From the NCBI RefSeq assembly GCF_042477335.2, contig NC_091247.1, positions 226,386,001 to 226,450,000 of the forward strand: a stretch of DNA of 64,000 nucleotides, given 5' to 3'. The stretch comes from Ovis canadensis (lineage: Eukaryota; Chordata; Mammalia; Artiodactyla; Bovidae). Positions within the stretch are counted from its first letter, which is position 1, and each line of letters starts with the position of its first letter. The position numbers and the translations under genes are program-made. The notes under the pieces are model-generated. The model made no database searches, had not been told where the DNA came from, and saw only the letters and a list, made by a program, of their open reading frames with translations. Shown here in pieces: positions 43,801 through 51,410 of this stretch.

Positions 43801-44145
43801 AGGTCCTCTTGTTGTCTCCAGCTGGGTCAGGACTGGGGAAACAGGAGTAGAGGAGGAAGCAGGGAGGGGGATTTGTGTCTCCCGTTTCGTTCCCTCGTCC
43901 GTCCTCCAAAGGCAGAGGAGGGAGCAGCCAGGGCCAGCGGGTGAGGCCGAGCAGCCAGGAGGGCCCGGGCCTCCTGAGAGGCAGGGCTGTGGGCCTTGTG
44001 TTTGAGCCGTGCACGTCTCTGGATCCGACAGCAGCGGGGTGAGCAAGGCAGACCCGAGCGTTGACTTCCTGTCTTAAGAGAAAGCGCTTTGTTTTCCAGG
44101 ATCTGTGACGGCGTCCAGTTTGGAGCTGGGATCAGGTTCCTGTAG
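13284..44145 (+). CDS. SAMM50: SAMM50, complete, 15 coding exons, 469 aa
   Basis: SAMM50 is the core channel of the sorting and assembly machinery in the outer mitochondrial membrane. It inserts beta-barrel proteins (VDAC, TOM40) and links to MICOS for cristae structure. The exons, listed individually, splice to 469 codons, the length I recall for human SAMM50, with matching phase at every junction and no internal stop. Residues 1-44 are acidic and without a signal peptide. A single POTRA domain spans about 45-125 ([17 protein letters not shown] to [15 protein letters not shown]). The Omp85 barrel fills about 145-469. It includes the lid-loop motif VRGF at 345-348 (family consensus IRGF) and a C-terminal beta-signal-like QFGAGIRFL. 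Exon 1 holds only MGTVHAR, inside the CpG island. Thirteen of the 14 introns are GT-AG and intron 3 is GC-AG. The gene lies downstream of PNPLA3, the conserved mammalian order. Confidence 0.97.
13682..14178 (-). repeat. BovB LINE 3' fragment, antisense
   Basis: 5'-truncated copy whose 3' end faces the promoter. It reads TTCAGTTCAGT, CATGTCCATTGAGTCCGTGA, AAGTATTGGAGTTTCAGCTT and so on, the reverse of the RT-thumb and 3' end of BovB. On the minus strand [21 protein letters not shown] is recognisable but not intact. Confidence 0.9.
14445..14716 (-). repeat. Bov-A2 SINE with (GCT)n tail
   Basis: Dimeric copy: CTGCTGCTGCTAAGTC start, GTGCATGAAAGTGAAAAGTG linker, and GGGGTGCCATTGCCTTCTCC end. Confidence 0.92.
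14952..15082 (+). repeat. Bov-tA/Bov-A SINE fragment
   Basis: Sense 3' portion: CCTGGAGAAGGAAATGACAA to GGACATGACTGAGCGACTT, without the tRNA head. Confidence 0.85.
15186..15381 (-). repeat. Bov-tA SINE
   Basis: Antisense full unit, ending with the reverse of the tRNA-Glu-like head (GCAGGCGGATTCTTTACC). It forms an inverted pair with the sense fragment 100 bp to its left. Confidence 0.9.
15890..16020 (+). repeat. CHR-type tRNA-derived SINE
   Basis: Diverged sense copy: GGACTTCGCCAGCGGTCCAG, TTCAGTCCCTGGTTGGGG and an A-rich tail. Confidence 0.75.
16766..16885 (+). repeat. CHR-type tRNA-derived SINE
   Basis: Sense copy GGGACTTCCCTGGCAGTCCA through GATCCCTGGTCAGAAAGC to CATGCCTTATGGCCAAAAAA. 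Confidence 0.88.
17769..18010 (-). repeat. Bov-tA/Bov-A SINE, composite
   Basis: Antisense copy in which a short 5' monomer start (GTTCAGTCGCTCGGTCGTG) is followed by a second full monomer and a degraded tRNA-derived head. Confidence 0.8.
18336..18401. repeat. 33-bp tandem duplication
   Basis: AAAGCAGGGG followed by a T8 run and GTCTTCACGCGA occurs twice with a 33-base period (18336-18368 and 18369-18401), nearly identical, suggesting a recent duplication. It lies about 310 bp upstream of SAMM50 exon 2. Confidence 0.9.
18713..18823 (+). CDS. SAMM50: SAMM50 exon 2, residues 8-44
   Basis: 37 codons, phase 0 on both sides, encoding [13 protein letters not shown] and an acidic stretch to QEILENKD. 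The acceptor is preceded by a run of about 16 C. The donor is the weaker GAT|GTGCGT. Confidence 0.95.
18824..20067 (+). other. SAMM50: SAMM50 intron 2
   Basis: Mostly unique, with one L1 fragment at about 19233-19378 and an MIR-like segment around 19600. No other exon seen. Confidence 0.8.
19233..19378 (-). repeat. L1 3'-end fragment
   Basis: Antisense: AATTTACTTAG, TTGAATTGGAGGATACTTGC, GAATCAGCCATAGGTGTACA and CCTCCCTCCCACCTCCC, the usual reverse of the ruminant L1 3' UTR. Confidence 0.75.
20068..20169 (+). CDS. SAMM50: SAMM50 exon 3, residues 45-78 (start of POTRA)
   Basis: 34 codons, phase 0, [17 protein letters not shown] onward to AKNLIE. The acceptor is standard. The next six bases after GAG are GCAAGT, so this exon has a GC donor, with otherwise perfect U1 complementarity (GAG|GCAAGT). 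Confidence 0.95.
20170..20917 (+). other. SAMM50: SAMM50 intron 3 (GC-AG)
   Basis: Starts GCAAGT and ends CTCTTACAG. C-rich unique sequence without recognised repeats. Confidence 0.88.
20918..21005 (+). CDS. SAMM50: SAMM50 exon 4, residues 79-107 plus
   Basis: 29 codons ([16 protein letters not shown] to DTCQ) plus the first base of Gly108, then donor GTAGGC. Forms the middle of the POTRA domain. Confidence 0.95.
21006..23142 (+). other. SAMM50: SAMM50 intron 4
   Basis: Little recognisable repeat content. A GCTGCTGCTGCT run near 22885 resembles a SINE-tail microsatellite but lacks the SINE body. No other exon seen. Confidence 0.75.
23143..23249 (+). CDS. SAMM50: SAMM50 exon 5, residues 108-143
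   Basis: Completes Gly108, then 35 codons [20 protein letters not shown] to NNEGSM, with donor GTAAGA. Ends the POTRA domain and starts the barrel. Confidence 0.95.
23313..23452 (-). repeat. CHR-type tRNA-derived SINE
   Basis: Antisense, degraded: GTTCTGGGTCTTGGCTGTGG, CCTCCCTGACCAGG and CAGTCACCAGGGAGGTCCC. Confidence 0.75.
23838..24128 (-). repeat. L1 3'-region fragment
   Basis: Antisense: GGGGTGTAGCTGATAAACAG, GACAGCAAAGGGACTCAGCC, CATTGAGCAGAGTTCCC. A very similar piece lies at 61180-61470. Confidence 0.85.
24129..24300 (+). repeat. L1-like fragment
   Basis: Sense: GATAGAATATTACTCAGCCA, CATCTGCAGCAACGTGGATG and GTGAAGTAAGTCAGA are typical L1-derived wording. It abuts the antisense piece, consistent with an inverted (twin-primed) or rearranged insertion. 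Confidence 0.7.
24345..24475 (+). CDS. SAMM50: SAMM50 exon 6, residues 144-186 plus
   Basis: 43 codons ([18 protein letters not shown] to QPGNFDR) plus two bases of Asn187, with donor GTAGGG. First barrel strands. Intron 6 (24476-24714) is short and unremarkable. Confidence 0.95.
24715..24802 (+). CDS. SAMM50: SAMM50 exon 7, residues 187-216
   Basis: Completes Asn187, then 29 codons [19 protein letters not shown] to SAEYS, with donor GTGAGT. Barrel. Confidence 0.95.
24803..25959 (+). other. SAMM50: SAMM50 intron 7
   Basis: GC-rich unique sequence. I recognise no repeats and no other exon. Confidence 0.7.
25960..26088 (+). CDS. SAMM50: SAMM50 exon 8, residues 217-259
   Basis: 43 codons, phase 0, [20 protein letters not shown] to SLKSSLS. 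Donor GTGAGG. Barrel strands. Confidence 0.95.
26089..26534 (+). other. SAMM50: SAMM50 intron 8
   Basis: Unique sequence, nothing recognised. Confidence 0.7.
26535..26606 (+). CDS. SAMM50: SAMM50 exon 9, residues 260-283
   Basis: 24 codons, phase 0, [17 protein letters not shown] to LLKVNQ. Acceptor CCTTTTCCAG, donor GTGAGC. Confidence 0.95.
27030..27300 (-). repeat. Bov-A2 SINE
   Basis: Dimeric antisense copy with GCTGTTGCTGCTGCCAAGTC at its start, a (GCAT)-rich linker and the second monomer ending TTGCCATTTCTTTCTCC. Confidence 0.88.
27391..27590 (-). repeat. Bov-tA SINE
   Basis: Antisense full unit ending GGCGGGTTCTCTGCGGCTGAGCC cut short of the canonical end by divergence. Confidence 0.88.
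27860..27946 (+). CDS. SAMM50: SAMM50 exon 10, residues 284-312
   Basis: 29 codons, phase 0, [20 protein letters not shown] to LILDT. Donor GTGAGT. Barrel strands. Confidence 0.95.
28795..28885. repeat. Degenerate (CCATC/CCGTC)n simple repeat
   Basis: Imperfect pentanucleotide-like pattern of CCATCCACC, CCATCCGTC and CCGTCCATC units. Confidence 0.7.
29975..30243 (-). repeat. Long CHR-type SINE
   Basis: Antisense copy of the longer CHR form: TTTTTGGCCGTGCCGGGCC, TTCTCACTGTGGCAGCTTCC, GGGCTCAGTTGCTCTGC, then TCAAACCTGTGTCTCC and a degraded tRNA-like head. Confidence 0.85.
30727..30797 (+). CDS. SAMM50: SAMM50 exon 11, residues 313-335 plus
   Basis: 23 codons [20 protein letters not shown] to IAD plus two bases of Arg336. 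Acceptor TTTCAATAG, donor GTGAGT. Confidence 0.95.
31285..31494 (-). repeat. Bov-tA SINE with 9-bp target duplication
   Basis: Antisense full unit. GTTGTTCAA at 31270-31278 recurs at 31499-31507, a likely target-site duplication from L1/BovB-type insertion. Confidence 0.92.
31603..31810 (+). repeat. Bov-tA SINE
   Basis: Sense full unit: GGGGTTTCCCTGGTGGCTC, GGTTCGATCCCTGGCTCGGG (box B) and ...GGACTGAGCGACTAAACG. Confidence 0.93.
32049..32116 (+). CDS. SAMM50: SAMM50 exon 12, residues 336-358 plus; VRGF loop
   Basis: Completes Arg336, then 22 codons [18 protein letters not shown] to QSE and one base of Gly359. It encodes the conserved Omp85 loop motif, here VRGF (345-348), which in the family sits inside the barrel and is needed for function. 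Donor GTCTGT is weak. Confidence 0.95.
33007..33144 (-). repeat. Bov-A monomer SINE
   Basis: Single antisense monomer: GTGCTGCTGCGGCTGCTAAA to GGGTTGCCATTTCCTTCTCC, inserted into older L1 sequence. Confidence 0.87.
33507..33555. repeat. (GT)n microsatellite, two tracts
   Basis: A short GT tract, then TTTAAGGAGCTCT, then about 13 further GT units. Confidence 0.92.
34725..34828. repeat. (TA)n / TACATA microsatellite
   Basis: About 100 bases of alternating ATACAT and TA units, ending in a short CA stretch that abuts the next SINE. Confidence 0.92.
34838..34952 (+). repeat. Bov-tA/Bov-A SINE fragment
   Basis: Sense 3' part: GAATGGCAACCCGCTCCAG to GACACGACTGAGTGACTAAC. Head missing. Confidence 0.87.
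35497..35714 (+). repeat. Bov-tA SINE
   Basis: Sense full unit starting GGCCTTCCCTGGTGGCTCAG and ending GCAGACGTGACTTAGCGACC, with an inserted GGCAGGTTCCATC-containing variant in the tRNA part. Confidence 0.9.
36927..37073 (+). CDS. SAMM50: SAMM50 exon 13, residues 359-407 plus
   Basis: Completes Gly359, then 48 codons [19 protein letters not shown] to NLCNLNY and one base of Gly408. The longest coding exon. Acceptor TTGCCTAG, donor GTAAGA. Barrel strands with aromatic-rich ends. Confidence 0.96.
37166..37373 (-). repeat. Bov-tA SINE
   Basis: Antisense full unit ending in the reversed head TTCTTTACTCCTAAGCCACC...GGGAAGCCCC. Confidence 0.92.
37411..37528 (+). repeat. Bov-tA/Bov-A SINE fragment
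   Basis: Sense 3' part: CCCTGGAGGAGAAAATGG to GGGCACGACTGAGCGTG. Forms an inverted pair with the copy just upstream. Confidence 0.88.
38100..38241 (+). CDS. SAMM50: SAMM50 exon 14, residues 408-454 plus
   Basis: Completes Gly408, then 46 codons [19 protein letters not shown] to GVQRGD and two bases of Arg455. Donor GTAGGT. Last barrel strands. Confidence 0.96.
38311..38440 (+). repeat. BovB LINE 3'-end fragment
   Basis: Sense: CATCACCGACTCAATGGACA to CAAAGAGTCAGATACGACTT, followed by CAGCAGCAGCA. Confidence 0.85.
38884..39171 (-). repeat. Bov-A2 SINE with 11-bp target duplication
   Basis: The dimeric antisense body is about 38893-39163. AGAGATATCAT occurs at 38884-38894 and again at 39161-39171, flanking it. 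The clear duplication and low divergence suggest a relatively young insertion. Confidence 0.95.
39695..39828. repeat. 66-67 bp tandem duplication, GC-rich
   Basis: CCCAGCGC.GGGGGTGGCGGTGTTCTGG... begins at 39695 and again at 39761. The second copy has small indels. Confidence 0.85.
44100..44145 (+). CDS. SAMM50: SAMM50 exon 15 (coding part), residues 455-469 and stop
   Basis: Completes Arg455, then [14 protein letters not shown] and TAG at 44143-44145. The ending alternates polar and hydrophobic residues and finishes with aromatic plus Leu, the expected last beta strand and beta-signal of mitochondrial barrels. Acceptor GTTTTCCAG. Confidence 0.97.
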
Positions 44146-44312
44146 TGGATGCGGCGCGTCCCCCGGCCCCCCAGCAGCGGCTCCAGGACCCGGGCAGCAC
44201 TGACATTCTCGGGGCCACTCTCTCTCTCTCCAGACAGACACGCTTCACGGATCCTTCGACTGCAGTCCTTGTGGGAAACCATGTCAATAAATTTTCAAAT
44301 ACAGATCCTCGG
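44146..44312 (+). terminator. SAMM50: SAMM50 3' UTR with poly(A) signal
   Basis: AATAAA at 44286-44291, about 140 bases after the stop, so cleavage is expected roughly at 44303-44315. A short 3' UTR. The exact end is inferred. Confidence 0.8.
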
Positions 44313-44560
44313 GCGCGTCGTGGATGGGAGTTCCTCTCCGAGGCTGCGCATGCCACTTTCTCTGAGGTCAGGTGGCTTTGTGCGTGTTCCTTCGTGCGTG
44401 CCGCTGGGTGAGGGGCCGGTCAGGCGTCTCCTGATTCCCCTTTCATCCCGGACTCTTTGGGTCTCAGTGCTCAGTTGCCACAGGTTAGGTGGAATCAGCA
44501 ATGGGATGGCTGTTAGCAAACTGTAAAACAGCATTAGAAAGTGTTATTAGTATCCTCATC
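44313..44560. other. Unique sequence after SAMM50
   Basis: G/T-rich sequence containing GTGCGTGTTCC at about 44380, which could serve as a downstream element. No gene recognised. Confidence 0.4.
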
Positions 44561-44562
44561 CC

Positions 44563-44770
44563 TGGGCTTCCCTGGTGACTGGCTCCGTGGTGAAGAGTCT
44601 GCCTCCAGTACAGGAGATGCCCATTCGACCCCTGGGTCAGGAAGATCCCCTGGAGAAGGGCATGGCAACCCACTCCAGTATTCTTGCCTGGAGAGTCCCA
44701 TGGACAGAGGAGCCTGGCGGGCTGCAGTCCATAGGGTCTCAGAGTCAGACAGGACTGAGTGACTAACAAC
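44563..44770 (+). repeat. Bov-tA SINE
   Basis: Sense full unit from GGGCTTCCCTGGTGACTGG to GACAGGACTGAGTGACTAAC. Confidence 0.93.
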
Positions 44771-46548
44771 TCTCATTATCATCATTACTATTATATTTTT
44801 TGGTGGATTGACTGAAATAGTCCATCTGGGCTGTTTCTCAAAGCTACTGTGAGCCCCGCCTCAAATCCTCGTGACTGCGATGGGCATTCTCCATGAAGCG
44901 ATCCGCAGAGCCTGCCGCTGGGGGGCGTGCGTGCTCTGACTCGATGCCAGCTGAGATGGGCCTCTGTGGGGCTGCAGGCTCAGGGCCCTGTCAGCCAGTG
45001 TGAGCGCCCTGCAAGGATGAACCAGCCTGACGTCAGGGAGGCAGGGAGGGAGGGCGTGTTCTCGGGAGGGAGGCGCGGCCGCCTCGTTATTAAAGGCGTG
45101 TGAATCCGCTTCTGTGCTGCCCTAACAAAGCACCGCGGACCTAGAGGCTCAGCGTGACACAGAGCTGTCCCCTTGCAGTCCATACACCAGGAGTCCAAAA
45201 TGGGTCTTGCTGGCCTGAAACCAGGGTGTCCGCAGGGGCGCATGCCTGCTGGAGGTTCCAGGGGAGGGGTGGTTTCCTGACCTTTCCCAGCTTCCCGAGG
45301 CGCCCACGATCCCTAGCTGATGGCCTCTTCCTGTGTCTTCAAAGCCCACAGCTCAGGCTTCCGTCTCCCTCTGACTCTTTGCCTCGTCTCTGGGCCCCTG
45401 TGACTGCTGGGCCCACCAGACACTCCAGGCTGGCCTGATGTTACCATCAGATGGTCAGCAGCCTCAGTTCTACCACAATCTAATAATGCCCCGGCCACAC
45501 TGAGTCAGATACCCACAGGTTCCAGGAGTTAGAAGGTGGGCATCTTTGGGGAACCTTTATCCTGCCTAACACACCTAGTATCTATCTCTCAATATTTTAG
45601 GGTAGACTTAATTAGCCACATGAGAAGAAAGTTTTAACAATTTAAACCTCCTCTGAATACTTCTAAAAATGGTGCCCTGTAAAAATGTCCAGGGGTGCAG
45701 GTGGTGCCCCAGAGGGCCTTAGCCAGAGAGTTTCCTATGGGATATCCCTCCCCACCCCCATGACCCCGGCTGGGGCTCAGTGCCCCTCAGCTTCATCCTC
45801 CCGTTACCTAGTTAATATTCCCACCAAGGCCACCCAAGTCCAGGGACCCACCTGCGCTAGGCCTCCGAGGTGTATGTCCCCCTCACTGCCCACGTGAACT
45901 ATGGAGATTCTGCAGAGGATATTTAAGGAGAAAATTTTACCTCTCTTAATAGTTGGGAACCTAGGAGAACATACTTTTTTTCCCCTGAGTTGCTTTATTG
46001 TTTCCAGCTGCACGTTGATACACTTGGCAAAATAAGAAACCCACAGTATAGCTCTATTGTGTTCAGGCTACAAATTAGGAACAGTAAAAATCCAGGTAGC
46101 CCAGACTCTCAGACTCCGTGCCCTTTGTGAATTCATCTTCTACTCTGGTGGAGAATCCAAAGAGAAGTCACTTTTGAAATGGTGCATCTTTGGTCACGCA
46201 GGGCTGGGTCCCCCCGGGCCGCCACCCGGCTCCTTAATGAAAGCGTGGCAGGTGGGCCATCTGCCAGGTCAGGAGCCGGTTTCAGTGGCAAACACACTTC
46301 GCAGGCTGCTGCTCCACAGGGTGGAGTGGAAGCAGTGGAGACACGGGGTGAGATCAGAATTCTGTCCCTTCTCTGTGGGGTTCAGTGGGCAGACCGGAGC
46401 AGGAAGCCAGGAGCCCTTCACAAAGTGCCGTCCGTGGAAGACCAGAGCCCAGGCCAGTTCACTGTGGACGGAGCTTCATAGCTGCTGTTCAGAGCGAAAG
46501 ATGTCATAGAAAGGAGCGTGACGAGCACCGCCCTGCCTCCGTGAGTCT
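44771..46548. other. Intergenic sequence with an old repeat-like part
   Basis: The part 45080-45540 (GCCCTAACAAAGCACCGCGG, GCAGTCCATACACCAGGAGTC) looks like a widespread old mammalian interspersed repeat whose family I cannot name. The rest shows nothing recognisable. Confidence 0.4.
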
Positions 46549-46668
46549 CTGTGGCCGCGCCTCCTGCCTTGTGGGATCTTAGTTCCCCGACCAGGGATCG
46601 AACCCGCGTCCGCTGCTCGGCAGTGAAAGCACCAAGTTCTAACCACTGGACCACCAGGGAATTCCCTT
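46549..46668 (-). repeat. CHR-type tRNA-derived SINE
   Basis: Antisense: GTGGGATCTTAGTTCCCCGA, CAGGGATCGAACCCGCGTCC and CCACTGGACCACCAGGGAAT. Confidence 0.9.
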
Positions 46669-47279
46669 TGCATCTTAATTTGACTTCATTTTTCTCTAAA
46701 TACCTGAGCATTTGGGATTAGACCAGAGTTCAGTATTTGTTCAATAAGGCTTTCACGTCACTCTGCAAAGGAATGGGCCAAGACACGAAGCCTTCTGTGT
46801 CTTCATCCTGGAGGGGAACGCTGCCATCTCCCTTGTTGGAAGCATGCTGGGCCAGTCTCCTTGTGCATGTGACCAAGGCTGGCTTCAGCAAAGACAGTTG
46901 TCTCAATGCCTACAAAAGAAAACCCATCCATGATGCATCGTGTTGCCCGTTTCCATGGCCTTGTGGCGGTCTCTGCCCTCGCACTCTGACCTTTTACACA
47001 AGTTCATCAGCCACGTGCTCCTGGAGCTGAGCCACCAGCCACCCCCTTCCCCCGCTGTCTGTTGTCTGCAAGGCTTTTACTGTCCAAGGAGGAAACAGGT
47101 TGTGCTTCCAAGGGTCTTGGGCACTGGAGCAAAGGACAGTCACGCAGGCCCTGCTGATGAAGATCAGGCCACACTTCCCCTTAGGTTGATTCCGGCATAG
47201 ACCCTGCACTTCTGACATCTTCCTCATACCCCCACAGCTCCTGAAGCTAAGAATTCTCTTTAGTTTGTGAATTTGCTTC
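46669..47279. other. Unique intergenic sequence
   Basis: No gene or repeat recognised. Confidence 0.4.
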
Positions 47280-47280
47280 T

Positions 47281-47655
47281 TTTTTTTTTTAATATAAATT
47301 TATTAATTTTAATTGGAGGCTAATTATTTTACAATATTGTAATGGTTTTGCCATACATTGACATGAATCCACCACAGGTGTACACGTGTTCCCCATCCTG
47401 AACCCCCCGCCCACCTCCCTCCCTATCCCCTCCCTCTGGGTCATCCCAGTGCACCAGCCCCAAGCATCCTGTATCATGCATCGAACCTGGACTGGCGATC
47501 TGTTTCACATATGATATTATACATGTTTCAATGCCATTCTCCCAAGTCATCCCACCCTCGCCCTCTCCCACAGAGTCCAAAAGACTGTTCTATACATCTG
47601 TGTCTCTTTTGCTGTCTCGCATACAGGGTTATCATTACCGTCTTTCTAAATCCCA
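47281..47655 (-). repeat. L1 3' UTR, antisense with poly-T
   Basis: Starts with T10 (reversed poly(A) tail), then TTAATTGGAGGCTAATTATT, CCATACATTGACATGAATCC, GTCATCCCAGTGCACCAGCC. Little divergence from the common ruminant L1 3' end, so this is a young copy, 5'-truncated. Confidence 0.9.
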
Positions 47656-47732
47656 TGCGAATTTGCTTCTTTAAGACCAGATAAACCTACCTTCAGGATA
47701 ATTAGATGTGTTCAAATGCACAGTGCGGTTTG

Positions 47733-47990
47733 GTTCAGTTCAGTTGCTCAGCTGTGTCCCGACTCTTTTGACCCCATGGCCTGCAGGATGCCAGGCCTCC
47801 CTGTCCATCACCAACTCCTGGACCCTACTCAGACTCATGTCCATTGAGTCAGTGATGCCATCCAACCATCTCATCCTCTGTTGTCCCCTTCTCCTCCTGC
47901 CCTCAATCTTTCCCAGCCTCAGGGTCTTTTCCAGTGAGTGAGTTCTTTGCATTAGGTGGCCAAAGTATTGGAGCTTCAGCTTCAGAATTA
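47733..47990 (-). repeat. BovB LINE 3' fragment, antisense
   Basis: TTCAGTTCAGTTGCTCAGC to AAGTATTGGAGCTTCAGCTT. Clean 5' truncation. Confidence 0.9.
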
Positions 47991-48087
47991 GGTTAAAGAT
48001 CACCAAAGAGGAGTGGATGCCTTAGTCTAGAACAAAAAGCAGAGAGCTGCATTTGAAAGAAAATGAAATGTTTGAAATCAGGTGGCT

Positions 48088-48268
48088 GGGGACTTCCTAA
48101 GGTGGTGCAGTGGCTAAGACTCTGTGCTCCCAATTCGGGGTGGGGAGGGGGGACGGGTTTGATCCCTGGTCGCGGAGCTAGTTCCCACGTGGTGCAATTA
48201 AGAGCTCACATGTCACAACTAAGGATCCCACATGTAGCAATGAAGACCCGGCGCGGCCAAAAAATAAA
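48088..48268 (+). repeat. CHR-type tRNA-derived SINE, long form
   Basis: Sense: GGGGACTTCCTAAGGTGGTG, GGTTTGATCCCTGGTCGCGG, and an A-rich end GGCCAAAAAATAAATC. Confidence 0.85.
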
Positions 48269-49037
48269 TCAGGTGGCTGTACCCAAGATTTCCGTTTCCA
48301 GCTTCTCTCAAGCAGTGGGTCTGATGACAAGAAGTCTTCGTTGCTGTAGGCAGCAGAGGGCTGGAGCTGGGAGTGGTTCTCCTCCAGCACGCATCTCCAC
48401 CCCGGGTGCCTGCGGGCCCTGTGTGGCTGTTTCAGCATCTATATAGTTCCTGCCGTGGGCCTGTCAGAAGTCGGAGCACCTGCGCGTGTCCAGGGAGGAG
48501 GCACAGAAGGTGGATAACCACGGGCCCCACGTCATGATGCTGCTCTGGTCCTTCAGGCTCTTCACCAGCCCCACCCCCTCCTTCCCTCTGGCTGCAGCCC
48601 TCTTCTGTCAAAGGACAGGATTTGGGTTTGGTCCCTTCAGGTGCTGGATTCCCGGGTCCCAAGGATGCTGCCTGTGGGTTTTCTGAGCCTTAATGCCCCC
48701 ATGTAACTCACAGGTGACATGTAACACCGTCGATCGCTTTGCCTGCGTTTCAATGTTAGATACAAGGAGAAAGCAGTGGGTACTTTGTGATTCAGGCTGG
48801 ACTCGAACTCCAGCCCTGTCCCCAGCCAGACACAGCATTTTCTGAACCAGGTGACGCTCACCCAGAAATTCTCTCCCAAGCCATCAGTACCGCTTAATGA
48901 AATATTTATAGTCGATGATCTCCATGACACAACCACTTATTAGACCATTTTTAAAAGCACCAGCATTTAATCTCAGGGACAATAACTAAATATTACCTCT
49001 TATCTTTTTACTGATCTCTTCAGATGATTGTGTACAA
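48269..49037. other. Unique intergenic sequence
   Basis: No gene or clear repeat recognised. Confidence 0.4.
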
Positions 49038-49448
49038 CTGTGTTTCTCAGATTTTTTGGCCCTTGGATTCCTTAGCCCTGCCAGAAATTATGGAGGACCT
49101 TCCAAAGAGCTTTTGTTTATGTAGATGGATATGAATACTTACTGAACTAGAAATTAAAACAAAATTTTGAAAAATATAATTCATTTTAAAATAACAAACC
49201 CATTGCTTGCTATCATACATAACATTTTATGGGGGAAAGAAAAAAAAACTATTCCAAAAAATAGAGTGAAAAGAGTGGCATTGTTTTGCAGTTTCGCAAA
49301 TCTCTTTATTAGGTGTCTTCAAAAATACATGGTTTCTTATATCTACTTCTGCATCAATCTCTTGCACTTAAAGTGGTTTAAATATATAAGAAACTCTAAC
49401 CTCATATAGATAGGTATTTGGAAAAGAGGAGAGTATGTTTTTTTAATC

Positions 49449-49574
49449 TTCATTGTGGTGCACGGGCTTAATTGGTCCTCAAGCATGTGGAATCTTAGTT
49501 TCCCTACTGGGATCAAACCCCCGTCCCCTGCATTGGAAAGCAGATTCTTAACCTCTGGACCACCAGGGAAGTTC
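49449..49574 (-). repeat. CHR-type tRNA-derived SINE
   Basis: Antisense: TTCATTGTGGTGCACGGGCT, GGATCAAACCCCCGTCC and CTGGACCACCAGGGAAGTTC, nested in the older transposon. Confidence 0.88.
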
Positions 49575-49758
49575 TTAGAGGTGGTTACTTTAATAGTCTT
49601 TTCAGATGACTTGGCTGAATATTCTTTGATAATTCACCAAAACTCAACAAGTGATGGTTTTTCAAAGGTTAGTTGCCAGTTGGAATCTGAAATCACATCA
49701 GTGACTTCTCACACTCAGTTACATCAAATCCGTGGGTCCATCTGGCACTGTAACTTGG

Positions 49759-50030
49759 TCTGCTGCTGCTACTGCTAAGTTACTTCAGTCATGTCCGACT
49801 CTCTAACCCCATAGATGGCAGCCCACCAGGCTCCACCATCCCTGGGATTCTCCAGGCAAGAACACTGGAGTGGGTTGCCATTTCCTTCTCTAATGCATGA
49901 AAGCGAAAAGTGAAAGTGAAGTCGCTCAGTCGTGTCCGACTCTTCGAGACCCCATGGACTGCAGCCCACCAGGCTCCTCTGTCCATGAGATTTTCCAGGC
50001 AAGAGGACTGGAGTGGGGTGCTGTTACCTA
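49759..50030 (-). repeat. Bov-A2 SINE
   Basis: Dimeric antisense copy with CTGCTGCTGCTACTGCTAAG head and GAAAGCGAAAAGTGAAAGTG linker, nested in the older transposon. Confidence 0.93.
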
Positions 50031-50728
50031 CCCAGGCACAGTTTTGTGGCATCATACATTGGTCATTTGGGAAATACTGGCCCACAAAGTTGTGCAAATC
50101 TTCCAAATACCGACCAATGGTATGATTATGCAAAATTAAAAGACCACCTTCATTCATGTCACCACCGATCTCATCAGAAAAATCTCTCGTAAGTATTGCG
50201 AAGCTGCCAAGCTCACAGTGGTCGATGCAGGTTTCCCCAAGTTCCACTTTTCACGTGAAAGCTCCCATGGTCTCCTTGGCAGCAAATTCTGTTAGTTGGC
50301 TTTCCCTGAAGCTCACTTCATTCATTTTCAAGGAAACGTCTGCCAAGTGACCCATCCGAATAACCCCAGGTCATCAGTCATTCCTTAAGTAAGGATGATT
50401 GACGCTCCGTGGGAAGAGTGGCTGTTTTCCCACAGCCCAGCCACTCAGCTTTTCCCCTGAGACAGACGAGCTTCTGTGCCCCCGTGTCAGCGCACAGAAT
50501 GTTAAAGGGCTGGAATTTAATGAAATCCAGTGTTTCTGCCTCACCAAGGATGTTCTCCAGTGAACCTGGCATTTTTGTTCAGTCCCCAGAGTGTAGGATA
50601 CAGTGACCTCGAGTGCGGGCTGGGGCTCAGCCCTCCCCCGTGTCCAGGCCCCAGAGCTTGTACCCACTGTCGTGCTTCCGTGAGTGCACATGTCACCCCA
50701 GTGAACTGAATCACCAAGTGACATCTTT

Positions 50729-51197
50729 GTTGCTGTCGCTCAGTTGCTCAGTCGTGTCTCTTTACGACCCCATGAGCTGCAGCACGCCAGGCTTCCCTGT
50801 CCTTCACTGTCTCCCAGAGGTTGCTCACACTCATGTCCATGGAGTCGGTGATGCCATCCAACCATCTCATCCTCTGTTGCCCTTTTCTCCTCTTGCCCTC
50901 AATCTTTCCCAGCACCAGAGTCTTTTCCAGCTAAGTGGGCTCTTCACATCAGGTGGCCAAAGGGTCGGAGCTCCAACTTGAGCATCAGTCCTTCAAGTGA
51001 ATATTCAGGGTTGGTTTCCTTTAGGATTGACTGGTTTGATCTCCTTGCAGTCCAAGGGACTCTCAAGAGTCTTCTCCAACACCACAATTCAAAGCATCAA
51101 TTCTTCGGCGCTCAGCCTTCTTTATGGTCCAATTCTCATATCTATACATAACTACTGGAAGAACCATAGCTTTGACTGTATGAATCTTTGTCAACAT
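50729..51197 (-). repeat. BovB LINE 3' fragment, antisense
   Basis: About 470 bases: GTTGCTCAGTCGTGTC, ATGTCCATGGAGTCGGTGAT, CAGTCCAAGGGACTCTCAAG to CTTTGACTGTATGAATC. Confidence 0.9.
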
Positions 51198-51202
51198 ATT
51201 AG

Positions 51203-51410
51203 TGGGCTTCCTTTGTAGCTCAGCTGGTAAAGAAGCCGCCTGCAATGCGGGAGACCTGAGTTCAATCCCTGGGTTGGGAAGATCCCCTGGAGAAGGGAAA
51301 GGCTACCGACTCCAGTATTCTGGCCTGGAGAATTCCATCGCTCATATGGTCTGGGGTCATACAGTCCATGGGTTTGCAAAGAGTCAGACACGACTGAGCA
51401 GCTATCACTC
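51203..51410 (+). repeat. Bov-tA SINE
   Basis: Sense full unit GGGCTTCCTTTGTAGCTCAG to CACGACTGAGCAGCTATCAC, directly after the BovB fragment. Confidence 0.92.

Larger units (their letters stand above)
38242..44099 (+). other. SAMM50: SAMM50 intron 14
   Basis: The longest intron. After a BovB 3' end and a Bov-A2 copy it is mostly unique and GC-rich (39300-44090), with a 66-67 bp tandem repeat at 39695 and T/A-rich sequence near 42400-42660. Long open frames on both strands (for example 39481-40143 and 43366-44046) show no family resemblance and are not called. Confidence 0.75.

Noticed and set aside
43366-44046. 226-codon minus-strand frame next to SAMM50 exon 15
   Set aside because: GC-rich intronic sequence without recognisable motifs or splice structure.
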